This document shows, piece by piece, positions 1 to 5,578 of a stretch of DNA of 8,683 nt. Location of the stretch: positions 1 through 8,683 of the forward strand of contig DCSN01000135.1 in assembly GCA_002325645.1 (NCBI GenBank). The letters run 5' to 3'. Source of the DNA: Pseudanabaena sp. UBA1465 (GTDB lineage Bacteria > Cyanobacteriota > Cyanobacteriia > Pseudanabaenales > Pseudanabaenaceae). Position 1 is the stretch's first letter. Every line of letters begins with the position of its first letter. The notes under the pieces are model-generated. The model did not search any database. It saw only the letters and a program-made list of their open reading frames with translations, and was not told the origin of the DNA. The translations under genes and the position numbers were made by a program.

Positions 1-1854
1 ATGAGTGTCGGGTATGTCACTACGTCCATTTTGTTGTAAAACATCATAATAATCTCCACCCACCTCGGCAGCAGGTTCCATAAAGCCAGCAATATCTAAG
101 CCTAGAATTAACGCAAGCTCTTTGTCTTTTGGTAATATCATTTGCTGGAGTTTGCGCGTTACTTCTAACTCACTACTCATCCTCATATTCTCTTCTTGAA
201 GTTGAGTATTAAGGGTAACAATTTGCTGATTAGCCTTTTCTAAGGCAATCTCGGCAATCTTGCGTTGGCTAATGTCTTCCACAGTACCTTCATAACAAAT
301 TATTTTACCTTCGTTATTACGAATTGCCCGTACATTCTCACTAATCCAGATCGTGCTGCGATCGCGCCTATATATCTGTGATTCAAAGCCAGTAACTATA
401 TCATTAGCTTCGATTAGGGATTGAAACTGCTGACGGCGATCGCTATCTACATAAAGCTGAGACTGAATATCCACGATTTCCTCCAGCATTTGGGCAACCG
501 ATCTATAGCCGTAAATCTCTGCCAGTGCAAGGTTGACATTAATATATTTGCCATCAACTGTGGTCTGAAAGATGCCATCTACCGAATTTTCAAAAATACT
601 CCGATATTTTTCTTCAGATTCCCTTAAGGCGATCGCCACATTATTAAATGACCTTACCACCATTGATAATTCATCTTTACTATCAAGATTAATAGATATA
701 GCTCCACCAACGGTCATTTGTTTGGAAGCAATATCTAATTGATGTACGGTTCGCATCACCGACAGATAAAAACCAATAAACAGGTAAATAATCGCAATAA
801 AAATGACTAGGACAAAAACTAAAATAAATTGTTTGCGCTGTGCAAATCCCTGTATGCGATAGTTTAGCAACTCATCTAAGCGGTCAATAATTTGTTGCCA
901 TAGTGTGAAACTGTCCTCTAAAGTACTTTCCATCTCTTGCTGATAGAAACTGCCAGTAAAGGGGACTCGATCATTGTTACGAACCAATTGATGCGTATAG
1001 TCATTAATTTCACTAATGCTAACCACAAAATTACGGAGAGGGATTCCTAAAGAATTCCGCAGATTACCATAGGGATTATTTTTAAACGATCTCTCCAGAT
1101 TAGTCTCGATCTGATTATTGTTGTTTTTCAAGAGGCTAACCAGAGAAATCAGTAACTCGCGGTTGTTGTTAGTAAGCTCTTTGTTAAAAACAACTTCCGC
1201 TTCAGTTTGCATCAATTTATGTAAAAGCCTCTGCATCTCTGGAAGTTTATTGGCGATCGCATCCATCAAATAGTAAGTATCTAAATCTGGATCGAGAATT
1301 AGATTAGAAAAATTAACAATATGAATACGGAAATAGTCAAGTTGCTCCATTAGCAGATCATGACTACGAAGGGCTGAAACTTCTTTACTATTATTCCGCA
1401 AGCTTTGCCATACCAATTTTACTTGTTTTAATTTGTCCCCAGTTTGCATTAATCCACCTAACTGGCTATCAACCTTTGAGAGAAGTGTAAATTCTTGGTC
1501 AATCTTATTTTGGAAATCCTGCAATTCCTGTGATTGTGGCGGCAATGATTGATCTGCATTCTGAGAATTCGCATAAAACTGGCGCTCTAAAATTAACTGT
1601 CTACGGGGGATATATCGCCATAGCTGATTTACAGAACGGAGGTAAGCATTGCCATAGATTTCTTTTTGGGTAAATTCGATGCGGCTGTTGATCTCTGACA
1701 GCAACAAAATCATCACTAATGCTAGGGGCAACATAAATAACAGACTGATCAGAAAAAATTTCTGAGGATATTTCAGCCAGTTCATCAGCGCGATCGCAGG
1801 TTTAAATATTGACATATTTTGCTTGGATGTCTCTTTTGAATGCTGTTGAGTCAT
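1..1854 (-). CDS. Membrane receptor with HAMP, PAS and SpoIIE/RsbU-type PP2C phosphatase domain (3' end outside window)
   Basis: The frame is open for 618 codons from ATG at 1854 down to base 1, so the C-terminus is missing. Visible in order: a short cytoplasmic N-terminus; membrane segment 1 at about residues 33-53; a roughly 290-residue, mainly helical extracytoplasmic region with the motif LDPDLDTYYLMD near 187-198, which I recall from cyanobacterial receptors; membrane segment 2 at about 343-365; a HAMP linker to about 413; a PAS/PAC domain at about 414-530, ending DISQRK; a coiled-coil linker; then the phosphatase start with KLQQMILPK (568-576) and GGDYYD (599-604). The Asp in GGD is expected to bind Mn/Mg in this family. 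No histidine-kinase motif is seen. The likely role is sensor-controlled Ser/Thr dephosphorylation, probably in a partner-switching pathway; the ligand and target are unknown. An in-frame TAA upstream and no other start codon before it support the ATG at 1854, although the ribosome site is weak. Confidence 0.88.
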   Translation of the reverse strand, partial: MTQQHSKETSKQNMSIFKPAIALMNWLKYPQKFFLISLLFMLPLALVMILLLSEINSRIEFTQKEIYGNAYLRSVNQLWRYIPRRQLILERQFYANSQNADQSLPPQSQELQDFQNKIDQEFTLLSKVDSQLGGLMQTGDKLKQVKLVWQSLRNNSKEVSALRSHDLLMEQLDYFRIHIVNFSNLILDPDLDTYYLMDAIANKLPEMQRLLHKLMQTEAEVVFNKELTNNNRELLISLVSLLKNNNNQIETNLERSFKNNPYGNLRNSLGIPLRNFVVSISEINDYTHQLVRNNDRVPFTGSFYQQEMESTLEDSFTLWQQIIDRLDELLNYRIQGFAQRKQFILVFVLVIFIAIIYLFIGFYLSVMRTVHQLDIASKQMTVGGAISINLDSKDELSMVVRSFNNVAIALRESEEKYRSIFENSVDGIFQTTVDGKYINVNLALAEIYGYRSVAQMLEEIVDIQSQLYVDSDRRQQFQSLIEANDIVTGFESQIYRRDRSTIWISENVRAIRNNEGKIICYEGTVEDISQRKIAEIALEKANQQIVTLNTQLQEENMRMSSELEVTRKLQQMILPKDKELALILGLDIAGFMEPAAEVGGDYYDVLQQNGRSDIPDTH

Positions 1855-1919
1855 ACCGTACTGCCAAAGTAAAAATAAAAATTATGTTAGGAACTTATCA
1901 AAAATCTAAGCGTCATAAT

Positions 1920-1949
1920 AGGTTAAATATAGGTTAAGATTAGGTTAAA
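1920..1949 (-). promoter_or_regulatory. Three-unit Pho box, predicted SphR (PhoB-type) binding site
   Basis: Read on the minus strand, the units are TTTAACCT (1949-1942), CTTAACCT (1938-1931) and TTTAACCT (1927-1920), separated by 3-nt spacers, giving an exact 11-bp period. All three match PyTTAAPyPy(T/A), the tandem element reported for SphR, the phosphate-starvation response regulator of cyanobacteria. The orientation points to the minus-strand receptor gene, whose ATG is 65 bp downstream. Candidate -10 hexamers on that strand are TTAGAT (1909-1904, 10 bp after the box) and CATAAT (1886-1881). A divergent effect on the gene at 2091 is possible but less likely given the orientation. The assignment rests on motif match only. 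Confidence 0.7.
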
Positions 1950-2076
1950 TGAAATTGCTAACATCTATCGAATTCAAATAGCTGCCAAAAAAGGTAACCC
2001 AATCCGCACTATTGTGCCATCTCACCTTTCAGGATCTTAAGGCTACCTAAAATCTAGTCACCCTGAGTTGTAATCT

Positions 2077-2083
2077 AAGGAGG
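2077..2083 (+). promoter_or_regulatory. Strong Shine-Dalgarno AAGGAGG
   Basis: AAGGAGG lies 7 nt before the ATG at 2091 and is a near-perfect anti-16S match. It is the strongest ribosome site in the window and fixes the start of the short gene that follows. Confidence 0.8.
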
Positions 2084-2090
2084 GAAAATC

Positions 2091-2312
2091 ATGCCTGTCA
2101 CAACCAAATTTATATTTCCCCAATCTCGTTACTACGGCACATTTACGCCAGAGAACTTGATATTTAATACTAATCTGCAAGAGTTTTCGCATCGCGTCAG
2201 TATTATTTGCGCCTTAGAAACGGGTGGTAAAATTTCGACTCAAGATGCATTCTCCCAAATTGCAGAGCTATGGCAACAACTAGAACAATCTAAACACAAC
2301 CTTTGCATATAG
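2091..2312 (+). CDS. Small conserved cyanobacterial protein of unknown function (73 aa; resembles DUF7219)
   Basis: The product is a soluble 73-residue protein with no signal peptide or membrane segment. It opens with an aromatic stretch (FIFPQSRYYG, residues 7-16), continues with FTPENLIFNTNLQEF (18-32), and ends in a helical region (SQIAELWQQLEQSK). From memory this pattern matches a family of about 75 residues widespread in cyanobacteria, which I believe is DUF7219; I could not search to confirm it. The function is unknown. The perfect Shine-Dalgarno, the natural length and the coherent, non-repetitive sequence argue for a real gene. It is transcribed divergently from the phosphatase receptor and separated from ffs by a repeat-like patch, so it is probably monocistronic. 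Two cysteines (40 and 72) do not form a recognisable metal site. Confidence 0.85.
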   Translation: MPVTTKFIFPQSRYYGTFTPENLIFNTNLQEFSHRVSIICALETGGKISTQDAFSQIAELWQQLEQSKHNLCI

Positions 2313-2320
2313 AGCTTTTT

Positions 2321-2338
2321 AAAGCCTATTGAGGCTTT
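2321..2338 (+). terminator. Weak hairpin after the small-protein gene
   Basis: AAAGCCT (2321-2327) pairs with AGGCTTT (2332-2338) around a 4-nt loop, starting 8 nt past the stop codon at 2312. No T-run follows in either direction, so termination activity is uncertain; the position is the main argument. Confidence 0.3.
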
Positions 2339-2370
2339 GAGTAGTCCAGATAAATTTGGGGGGTTAATTA

Positions 2371-2448
2371 AGCGCAAAGCGCTGTAAAAGCAGTAAAAAG
2401 CTTGCTTCGCAAGCTTTTTACTGCTTTTACGTATTGGGGTAAAGCGCT
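2371..2448. repeat. Palindromic repeat-like patch flanked by AAAGCGCT
   Basis: This is a compact module. A central long perfect hairpin (2384-2430) is flanked by AAAGCGCT at 2376-2383 and again at 2441-2448. The left edge, 2373-2387 (CGCAAAGCGCTGTAA), matches 6688-6702 (CGCAAAGTGCTGTAA) at 14 of 15 positions. This suggests a dispersed small repeat, possibly a short non-autonomous element or REP-like unit. It contains no coding sequence. I cannot show target-site duplications. Confidence 0.45.
2384..2430. repeat. Perfect 22-bp inverted repeat with a 3-nt loop
   Basis: Bases 2384-2405 are exactly complementary to 2409-2430, with loop TTC (2406-2408). The tip contains nested AAGCTTGC and GCAAGCTT. 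No T-run follows on either strand, so it is not a textbook intrinsic terminator, although such a strong stem could still stop or pause transcription between the small-protein gene and ffs. Confidence 0.8.
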
Positions 2449-2524
2449 CTATTTAGGTACTTATGTATGGATTTGCCAACAATTAGCTAACTTTTAGTTT
2501 AATTTTCGCGCTTAGTGCTAATCT

Positions 2525-2530
2525 TATAAG
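2525..2530 (+). promoter_or_regulatory. Candidate -10 element for ffs
   Basis: TATAAG at 2525-2530 matches TATAAT at five positions and lies just before the SRP RNA. The first paired base of the RNA (about 2532) is slightly too close for it to be the exact -10, so the upstream TAATCT (2519-2524) may serve instead. There is no convincing -35. Confidence 0.3.
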
Positions 2531-2531
2531 T

Positions 2532-2625
2532 GGCTCGGATCTATGCGATCTTAACGCCCGAATCGTGTCAGGGTCGGAAGACAGCAGCACTAAGGGATGC
2601 TTAGGATAGGCGTAGTACCCGGGCT
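2532..2625 (+). ncRNA. ffs: Signal recognition particle RNA (4.5S-like)
   Basis: The Ffh-binding domain is clear: GTCAGG, then GTC-GGAA-GAC with the GGAA tetraloop at 2576-2579, then AGCAGC. The asymmetric loop bases match bacterial SRP RNA. The ends close into a long stem: GGCTCGG at 2532-2538 pairs with the CCCGGGCT region ending at 2625, and CTATGC pairs with GCGTAG, with some G-U pairs and bulges. A T-run follows at 2628-2634, which ends transcription in the usual way. The length of about 94 nt fits the small, Alu-less bacterial form. The RNA works with Ffh to target nascent membrane proteins co-translationally. Exact ends are uncertain by a few bases. Confidence 0.92.
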
Positions 2626-2634
2626 AATTTTTTT
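2626..2634 (+). terminator. T-run ending ffs
   Basis: The closing GC-rich stem of the SRP RNA is followed at once by a run of seven T (2628-2634). Together these make an intrinsic terminator, but only about 30 nt before the argG start codon, so some read-through into argG is plausible. Confidence 0.55.
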
Positions 2635-2663
2635 AGGTTTAGAAATCGGTTTAGGAGAGATCC

Positions 2664-3863
2664 ATGGGTCGGGCGAAAAAAGTCGTACTTGCGTATTCGG
2701 GCGGCGTTGATACATCGGTTTGCATTCCTTATCTCAAGCAAGAATGGGGGGTCGAAGAAGTGATCACCCTTGCGGCAGATTTAGGACAAGGCGATGAGCT
2801 TGCACCGATTAAACAAAAAGCTCTTGATTCAGGAGCATCGGTTTCTCTAGTCAGAGACGTTACTAAAGAATTTGTGACAGACTACGCCTTTCCTGCGATT
2901 AAAGCCAATGCGCTTTACGAAAATCGCTATCCTTTAACTACGGCGTTAGCGCGTCCCCTGATTGCCAAAATTCTAGTGGAAGCTGCCGAAGAATATGGCG
3001 CGGATGCAGTCGCTCACGGTTGTACAGGTAAGGGCAATGATCAGGTGCGTTTTGATGTATCGATCGCCGCACTAAATCCAGACATTAAGGTACTAGCCCC
3101 TGCGCGAGAATGGGGCATGAGTCGTGAAGAAACGATCGCCTATGGTGAAAAGTGCGGTATCCCTTCCCCAGTCAAAAAATCTTCGCCCTTCAGCATCGAC
3201 CGTAACTTGCTCGGACGTAGTATCGAAGCAGGACCTCTCGAAGATGCTTGGAATGAGCCACCTGAAGAAATTTATGACTTCACCAAGGCAATTTCGGACA
3301 CTCCTAACGAGCCTACTTATACCGAAATCGGCTTTGAAAAAGGGCTTCCCGTATCCCTCGATGGTCAAGCCCTTGAGCCAGTAGAACTGATTACCCAACT
3401 CAATGCGATCGCTGGCGGTAACGGCTATGGACGCATCGACATGGTAGAGAATCGCCTTGTGGGGATCAAATCCCGCGAGATCTATGAAGCACCTGCGATG
3501 TTGGTCTTGATCCATGCTCACCGAGATCTTGAGAGCCTTGCTTTGCCCTCCGACCTCGCCCAGTACAAGCGTAGTGTCGAAGAAACCTACGGCAAGATCA
3601 TTTACAACGGTTTGTGGTACAGCCCCCTCAAAACCGCCCTTGATGCCTTCATCGATAAGAGCCAAGAGCGTGTCACAGGTGTGGTTCGCGTCAAGTTCCA
3701 CAAAGGCAATGCCACTATCGTCGGTCGTAAGTCGGTGAACTCACTCTATGACGAAGAGTTAGCCACCTATACCAGTGCTGACCAGTTCGACCATAAAGCT
3801 GCCGAAGGCTTCATTTATGTCTGGGGTCTGCCGATTCGTGTATGGGCGCAGAAAACCAGATAA
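2664..3863 (+). CDS. argG: Argininosuccinate synthase
   Basis: The enzyme joins citrulline and aspartate with ATP to form argininosuccinate, the penultimate step of arginine synthesis, in the cytosol. The 399-residue length is normal for a bacterial ArgG. The N-terminal ATP-pyrophosphatase loop is AYSGGVDTS (10-18). ENRYPLTTALARP (86-98), HGCTGKGNDQVRFD (118-131, nucleotide and substrate binding) and SIDRNLLGRSIE (177-188) are all intact. The ATG is preceded by AGGAGA (2653-2658) at a 5-nt spacing, and GRAKKVVLAYSGG is a typical N-terminus. The gene lies about 38 nt after ffs with no clear promoter between, and ends at a strong hairpin terminator. No neighbour belongs to arginine synthesis. 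The long minus-strand opening inside it (3093-3701) is a shadow. Confidence 0.98.
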   Translation: MGRAKKVVLAYSGGVDTSVCIPYLKQEWGVEEVITLAADLGQGDELAPIKQKALDSGASVSLVRDVTKEFVTDYAFPAIKANALYENRYPLTTALARPLIAKILVEAAEEYGADAVAHGCTGKGNDQVRFDVSIAALNPDIKVLAPAREWGMSREETIAYGEKCGIPSPVKKSSPFSIDRNLLGRSIEAGPLEDAWNEPPEEIYDFTKAISDTPNEPTYTEIGFEKGLPVSLDGQALEPVELITQLNAIAGGNGYGRIDMVENRLVGIKSREIYEAPAMLVLIHAHRDLESLALPSDLAQYKRSVEETYGKIIYNGLWYSPLKTALDAFIDKSQERVTGVVRVKFHKGNATIVGRKSVNSLYDEELATYTSADQFDHKAAEGFIYVWGLPIRVWAQKTR

Positions 3864-3871
3864 GTTCAGAT

Positions 3872-3908
3872 AAACTAAAAGGGAGTGCTAAGCGCTCCCT
3901 TTTAGTTT
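3872..3908 (+). terminator. Strong hairpin terminator after argG
   Basis: A 17-bp stem (3872-3888 with 3892-3908, one G-T pair) and a TAA loop starts 8 nt after the argG stop. The A-rich 5' arm and T-rich 3' arm make it a likely bidirectional intrinsic terminator. Its 3' end lies only 10 nt before the next start codon. Confidence 0.85.
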
Positions 3909-3918
3909 GTATAGGTAT

Positions 3919-4356
3919 ATGTCAAAAGTCCCTTTACCCGAAGAACGCATTTTATTTACAGGTCATCCTGCTGTGATTGGCAGTGTGACTAGGTTGCTGA
4001 TTTCTGTGTTTAGTTTCGGAATTGGGGCACTTTGGTTTTGGCTAAAGTCAATTAATACCCACTATTTGATTACGTCTCAGAGGATTGTGATCGAGAGAGG
4101 AATCTTTTCGAGAGATATTGAGACCTTAGAAATTTATCAAATCGATGACATTCATCTAGAAAAGCCATTAAACCAACGGCTGATGGGTAGTGGCAATATG
4201 CTCTTGATTACCCGCGATCTGTCAGCCCCGAAGATATTATTAGAACGCTTACCCATAGATGTCAGGGAGCTATACGAACAGATGCGCCCCTGTATTCAAG
4301 AGGCTAGGTTTCGCTTTCGGGTTCGTGATGAAGAAAATCCTAGAGAATTTAGCTAG
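3919..4356 (+). CDS. Bacterial PH-domain membrane protein (YdbS/YdbT-like, PF03703 type)
   Basis: The product has 145 residues from ATG at 3919. A short cytoplasmic N-terminus (LPEERILFTGHP) leads into a hydrophobic segment at about residues 18-42 (AVIGSVTRLLISVFSFGIGA and onward), either one long helix or a hairpin. The PH-like fold follows: HYLITSQRIVIERGIFSRD, then EIYQIDDIHLEKPLNQRLMG and GNMLLITRD, the hallmark strand pattern of the bacterial PH2 family. The C-terminal tail is charged. Function is unknown; the family is membrane-anchored. A TTG in the same frame at 3907 lies inside the argG terminator arm and is an unlikely start; ATG 3919 with a weak AGG (3913-3915) fits better. The gene has its own terminator. 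Its promoter is unclear because the argG hairpin occupies the leader. Confidence 0.88.
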   Translation: MSKVPLPEERILFTGHPAVIGSVTRLLISVFSFGIGALWFWLKSINTHYLITSQRIVIERGIFSRDIETLEIYQIDDIHLEKPLNQRLMGSGNMLLITRDLSAPKILLERLPIDVRELYEQMRPCIQEARFRFRVRDEENPREFS

Positions 4357-4372
4357 GACAAATCAAAACCTA

Positions 4373-4413
4373 AAAAGAAAAGTGGTGGTGCTTCGTGCTA
4401 CCACTTTTCTTTT
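4373..4413 (+). terminator. Hairpin terminator after the PH-domain gene
   Basis: AAAAGAAAAGTGGT (4373-4386) pairs perfectly with 4400-4413. The stem can extend through G-T-rich pairs to a TTC loop. The A-tract on one arm and T-tract on the other suggest bidirectional action. It begins 16 nt past the stop codon. Confidence 0.8.
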
Positions 4414-4476
4414 CGGTTATTAAGTAACCAAATAAGTTATGAATTTAAAACTCAGGCTAAACTAGTTAGAACGTCT

Positions 4477-4482
4477 TACACT
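4477..4482 (+). promoter_or_regulatory. Candidate -10 for the LON-domain gene
   Basis: TACACT lies 19 nt before the ATG at 4502 and is a fair -10 match, with no convincing -35. The preceding terminator implies that the gene needs its own promoter in this 88-bp gap. Confidence 0.3.
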
Positions 4483-4501
4483 AGAGCTAAGTTTAGTAAC
4501 A

Positions 4502-5143
4502 ATGACTTCATCATCAATTTCAGTTAGAGAATTGCCTCTGTTCCCCTTACCTGAATTGGTACTGTTTCCCGGACAGTCTCTGCCGCTTCATATTTTTGAA
4601 TATCGCTATCGCATGATGATCAATACCGTGCTGGAAAGCGATCGCATGTTTGGCGTATTGATGTGGGACTCGGAGACAGGAAAACCTGCAAATATTGGAT
4701 GTGTCGCCCAGATTGTGCAGTATCATCGCCTGCCAGACGATCGCTTTAAGCTTTTGACCTTGGGACAACAGCGATTTCGAGTATTGGAGTATGTGCGCGA
4801 AACTCCTTATCGGGTAGGGTTGGTGGAGTGGATTCAAGATGAACCCAGCAATGATGCGCCCTATTTATTAGCGACAGAAGTAAGAGAATTACTCAACGAT
4901 GTGATTCGTCTTTCCCAAAAGCTGACGGATCAAGAGATTGAAATACCTAAGATCCCGCGCAGTCCCATTGAATTGTCTTACTGGGTAGCTAGTAATTTTC
5001 AAGGGGCTAGTCTAGAGCAACAATCATTACTAGAAACCTGTGATACGGCGGCAAGATTGCGTCGGGAAGCGGAAATATTATCTTCGACAAGAAGTCAACT
5101 AGCTGCCCGTACTGTTTTGAAGGATACTTTTAAAGAGATCTAA
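4502..5143 (+). CDS. Stand-alone LON substrate-binding (Lon N-terminal) domain protein
   Basis: This 213-residue cytosolic protein covers only the N-terminal domain of Lon protease (PF02190 type). The signature LPLFPLPELVLFPGQSLPLH (11-30) is followed by IFEYRYRMMI, FGVLM (49-53), NIGCVAQI, and the strand pair FKLLTLGQQRFRVLEY; the C-terminal part is helical (EVRELLNDVIRLSQK and onward). There is no Walker A/B motif and no Ser-Lys protease dyad, so it is not a truncated Lon: the length is normal for this family, and such single-domain proteins are widespread in cyanobacteria and plant plastids. The expected role is peptide or protein binding; the partner is unknown. The ATG at 4502 has no clear Shine-Dalgarno, which is common in cyanobacteria. 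Upstream and downstream genes are unrelated. Confidence 0.93.
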   Translation: MTSSSISVRELPLFPLPELVLFPGQSLPLHIFEYRYRMMINTVLESDRMFGVLMWDSETGKPANIGCVAQIVQYHRLPDDRFKLLTLGQQRFRVLEYVRETPYRVGLVEWIQDEPSNDAPYLLATEVRELLNDVIRLSQKLTDQEIEIPKIPRSPIELSYWVASNFQGASLEQQSLLETCDTAARLRREAEILSSTRSQLAARTVLKDTFKEI

Positions 5144-5219
5144 AACGAACTTATTCGGTACAGAGCGATCGCCTCAATTTTGCTGGGGAGCATCTCGCTT
5201 TGGTGCTAAGTAATTATAT

Positions 5220-5413
5220 TTAGAGGCAAAAGTGTCTAAAATTATCCTTTTGGGCAATCTGTGATTTATTAAATTCATCACCTTCTGCAAGTCTTCTTCT
5301 TACAGGATTTTAGGGTTTGTACTTTTGAGATAGAACTCTCTAACTAACTCATTTGGATGTTTGTTTAATTCGCGTTCCCAAGACCTAATAACTACTAAAA
5401 CATTCTGCGATCG
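5220..5413 (-). pseudogene. Possible frameshifted remnant of an unidentified gene
   Basis: On the minus strand, one frame is open from 5413 to a TAA at 5302-5300. It reads in part SWERELNKHPNELVREFYLK and ends NPKIL. Exactly at that stop a second frame continues with VRRRLAEGDEFNKSQIAQK (5303 to about 5247), then runs into a less protein-like tail and a stop at 5222-5220. Both halves are charged, helical and compositionally protein-like, and they meet at the stop as expected for a single indel. There is no start codon or ribosome site. I do not recognise the family. It could still be chance, since AT-rich intergenic DNA can stay open this long. Confidence 0.28.
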
Positions 5414-5522
5414 CTATGCTGATGACTAAAAATGAAAATCAAATGATTTCTATGGGTTTGCGAGCAAATTGTATTAAAAAAATTTTGCTAGAACAGCGAA
5501 TAAATTAGGTACGGTTTTTCGG

Positions 5523-5528
5523 TATCAT
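5523..5528 (+). promoter_or_regulatory. Candidate -10 for gap2
   Basis: TATCAT (five of six to TATAAT) would start transcription near 5535, giving a leader of about 44 nt that includes the ribosome site AAAGGG (5564-5569). TATAAA at 5561-5566 is an alternative but would leave only a few leader bases. There is no good -35. Confidence 0.3.
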
Positions 5529-5578
5529 AAGCATCAGATTAAAGTTAAATGTTAAATTTATATAAAGGGCGATAAGCA

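Larger units (their letters stand above)
5144..5578. other. 435-bp intergenic region before gap2
   Basis: No intact gene is evident. It contains two HIP1 sites (about 5165 and 5407), a possible frameshifted gene remnant on the minus strand (5220-5413), and the AT-rich promoter region of gap2 in its last 60 bases, with GTTAAAT repeated at 5544-5557. No strong terminator follows the LON-domain gene; a weak hairpin around 5190-5208 has no T-run. Confidence 0.6.

Noticed and set aside
421..627. Plus-strand frame of 68 codons antisense to the PAS region
   Set aside because: It is a shadow of the minus-strand receptor gene, which is well supported by domain content.
1933..2040. Open plus-strand frame of 35 codons ending GNPIRTIVPSHLSGS
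   Set aside because: It has no start codon and overlaps the Pho box; although it looks mildly protein-like it is too short to support a remnant.
3093..3701. Long minus-strand reading frame of 202 codons inside argG
   Set aside because: It is fully antisense to a well-conserved enzyme, has no ribosome site or recognisable motif, and is a by-product of argG codon use.
3907..3918. TTG at 3907 as start of the PH-domain protein
   Set aside because: It lies within the 3' arm of the argG terminator and adds only four residues; ATG at 3919 fits the family N-terminus better.
5416..5508. 30-codon reading frame on the plus strand (MLMTKNENQ...)
   Set aside because: There is no ribosome site, no recognisable motif, and its length is expected by chance in AT-rich intergenic DNA.
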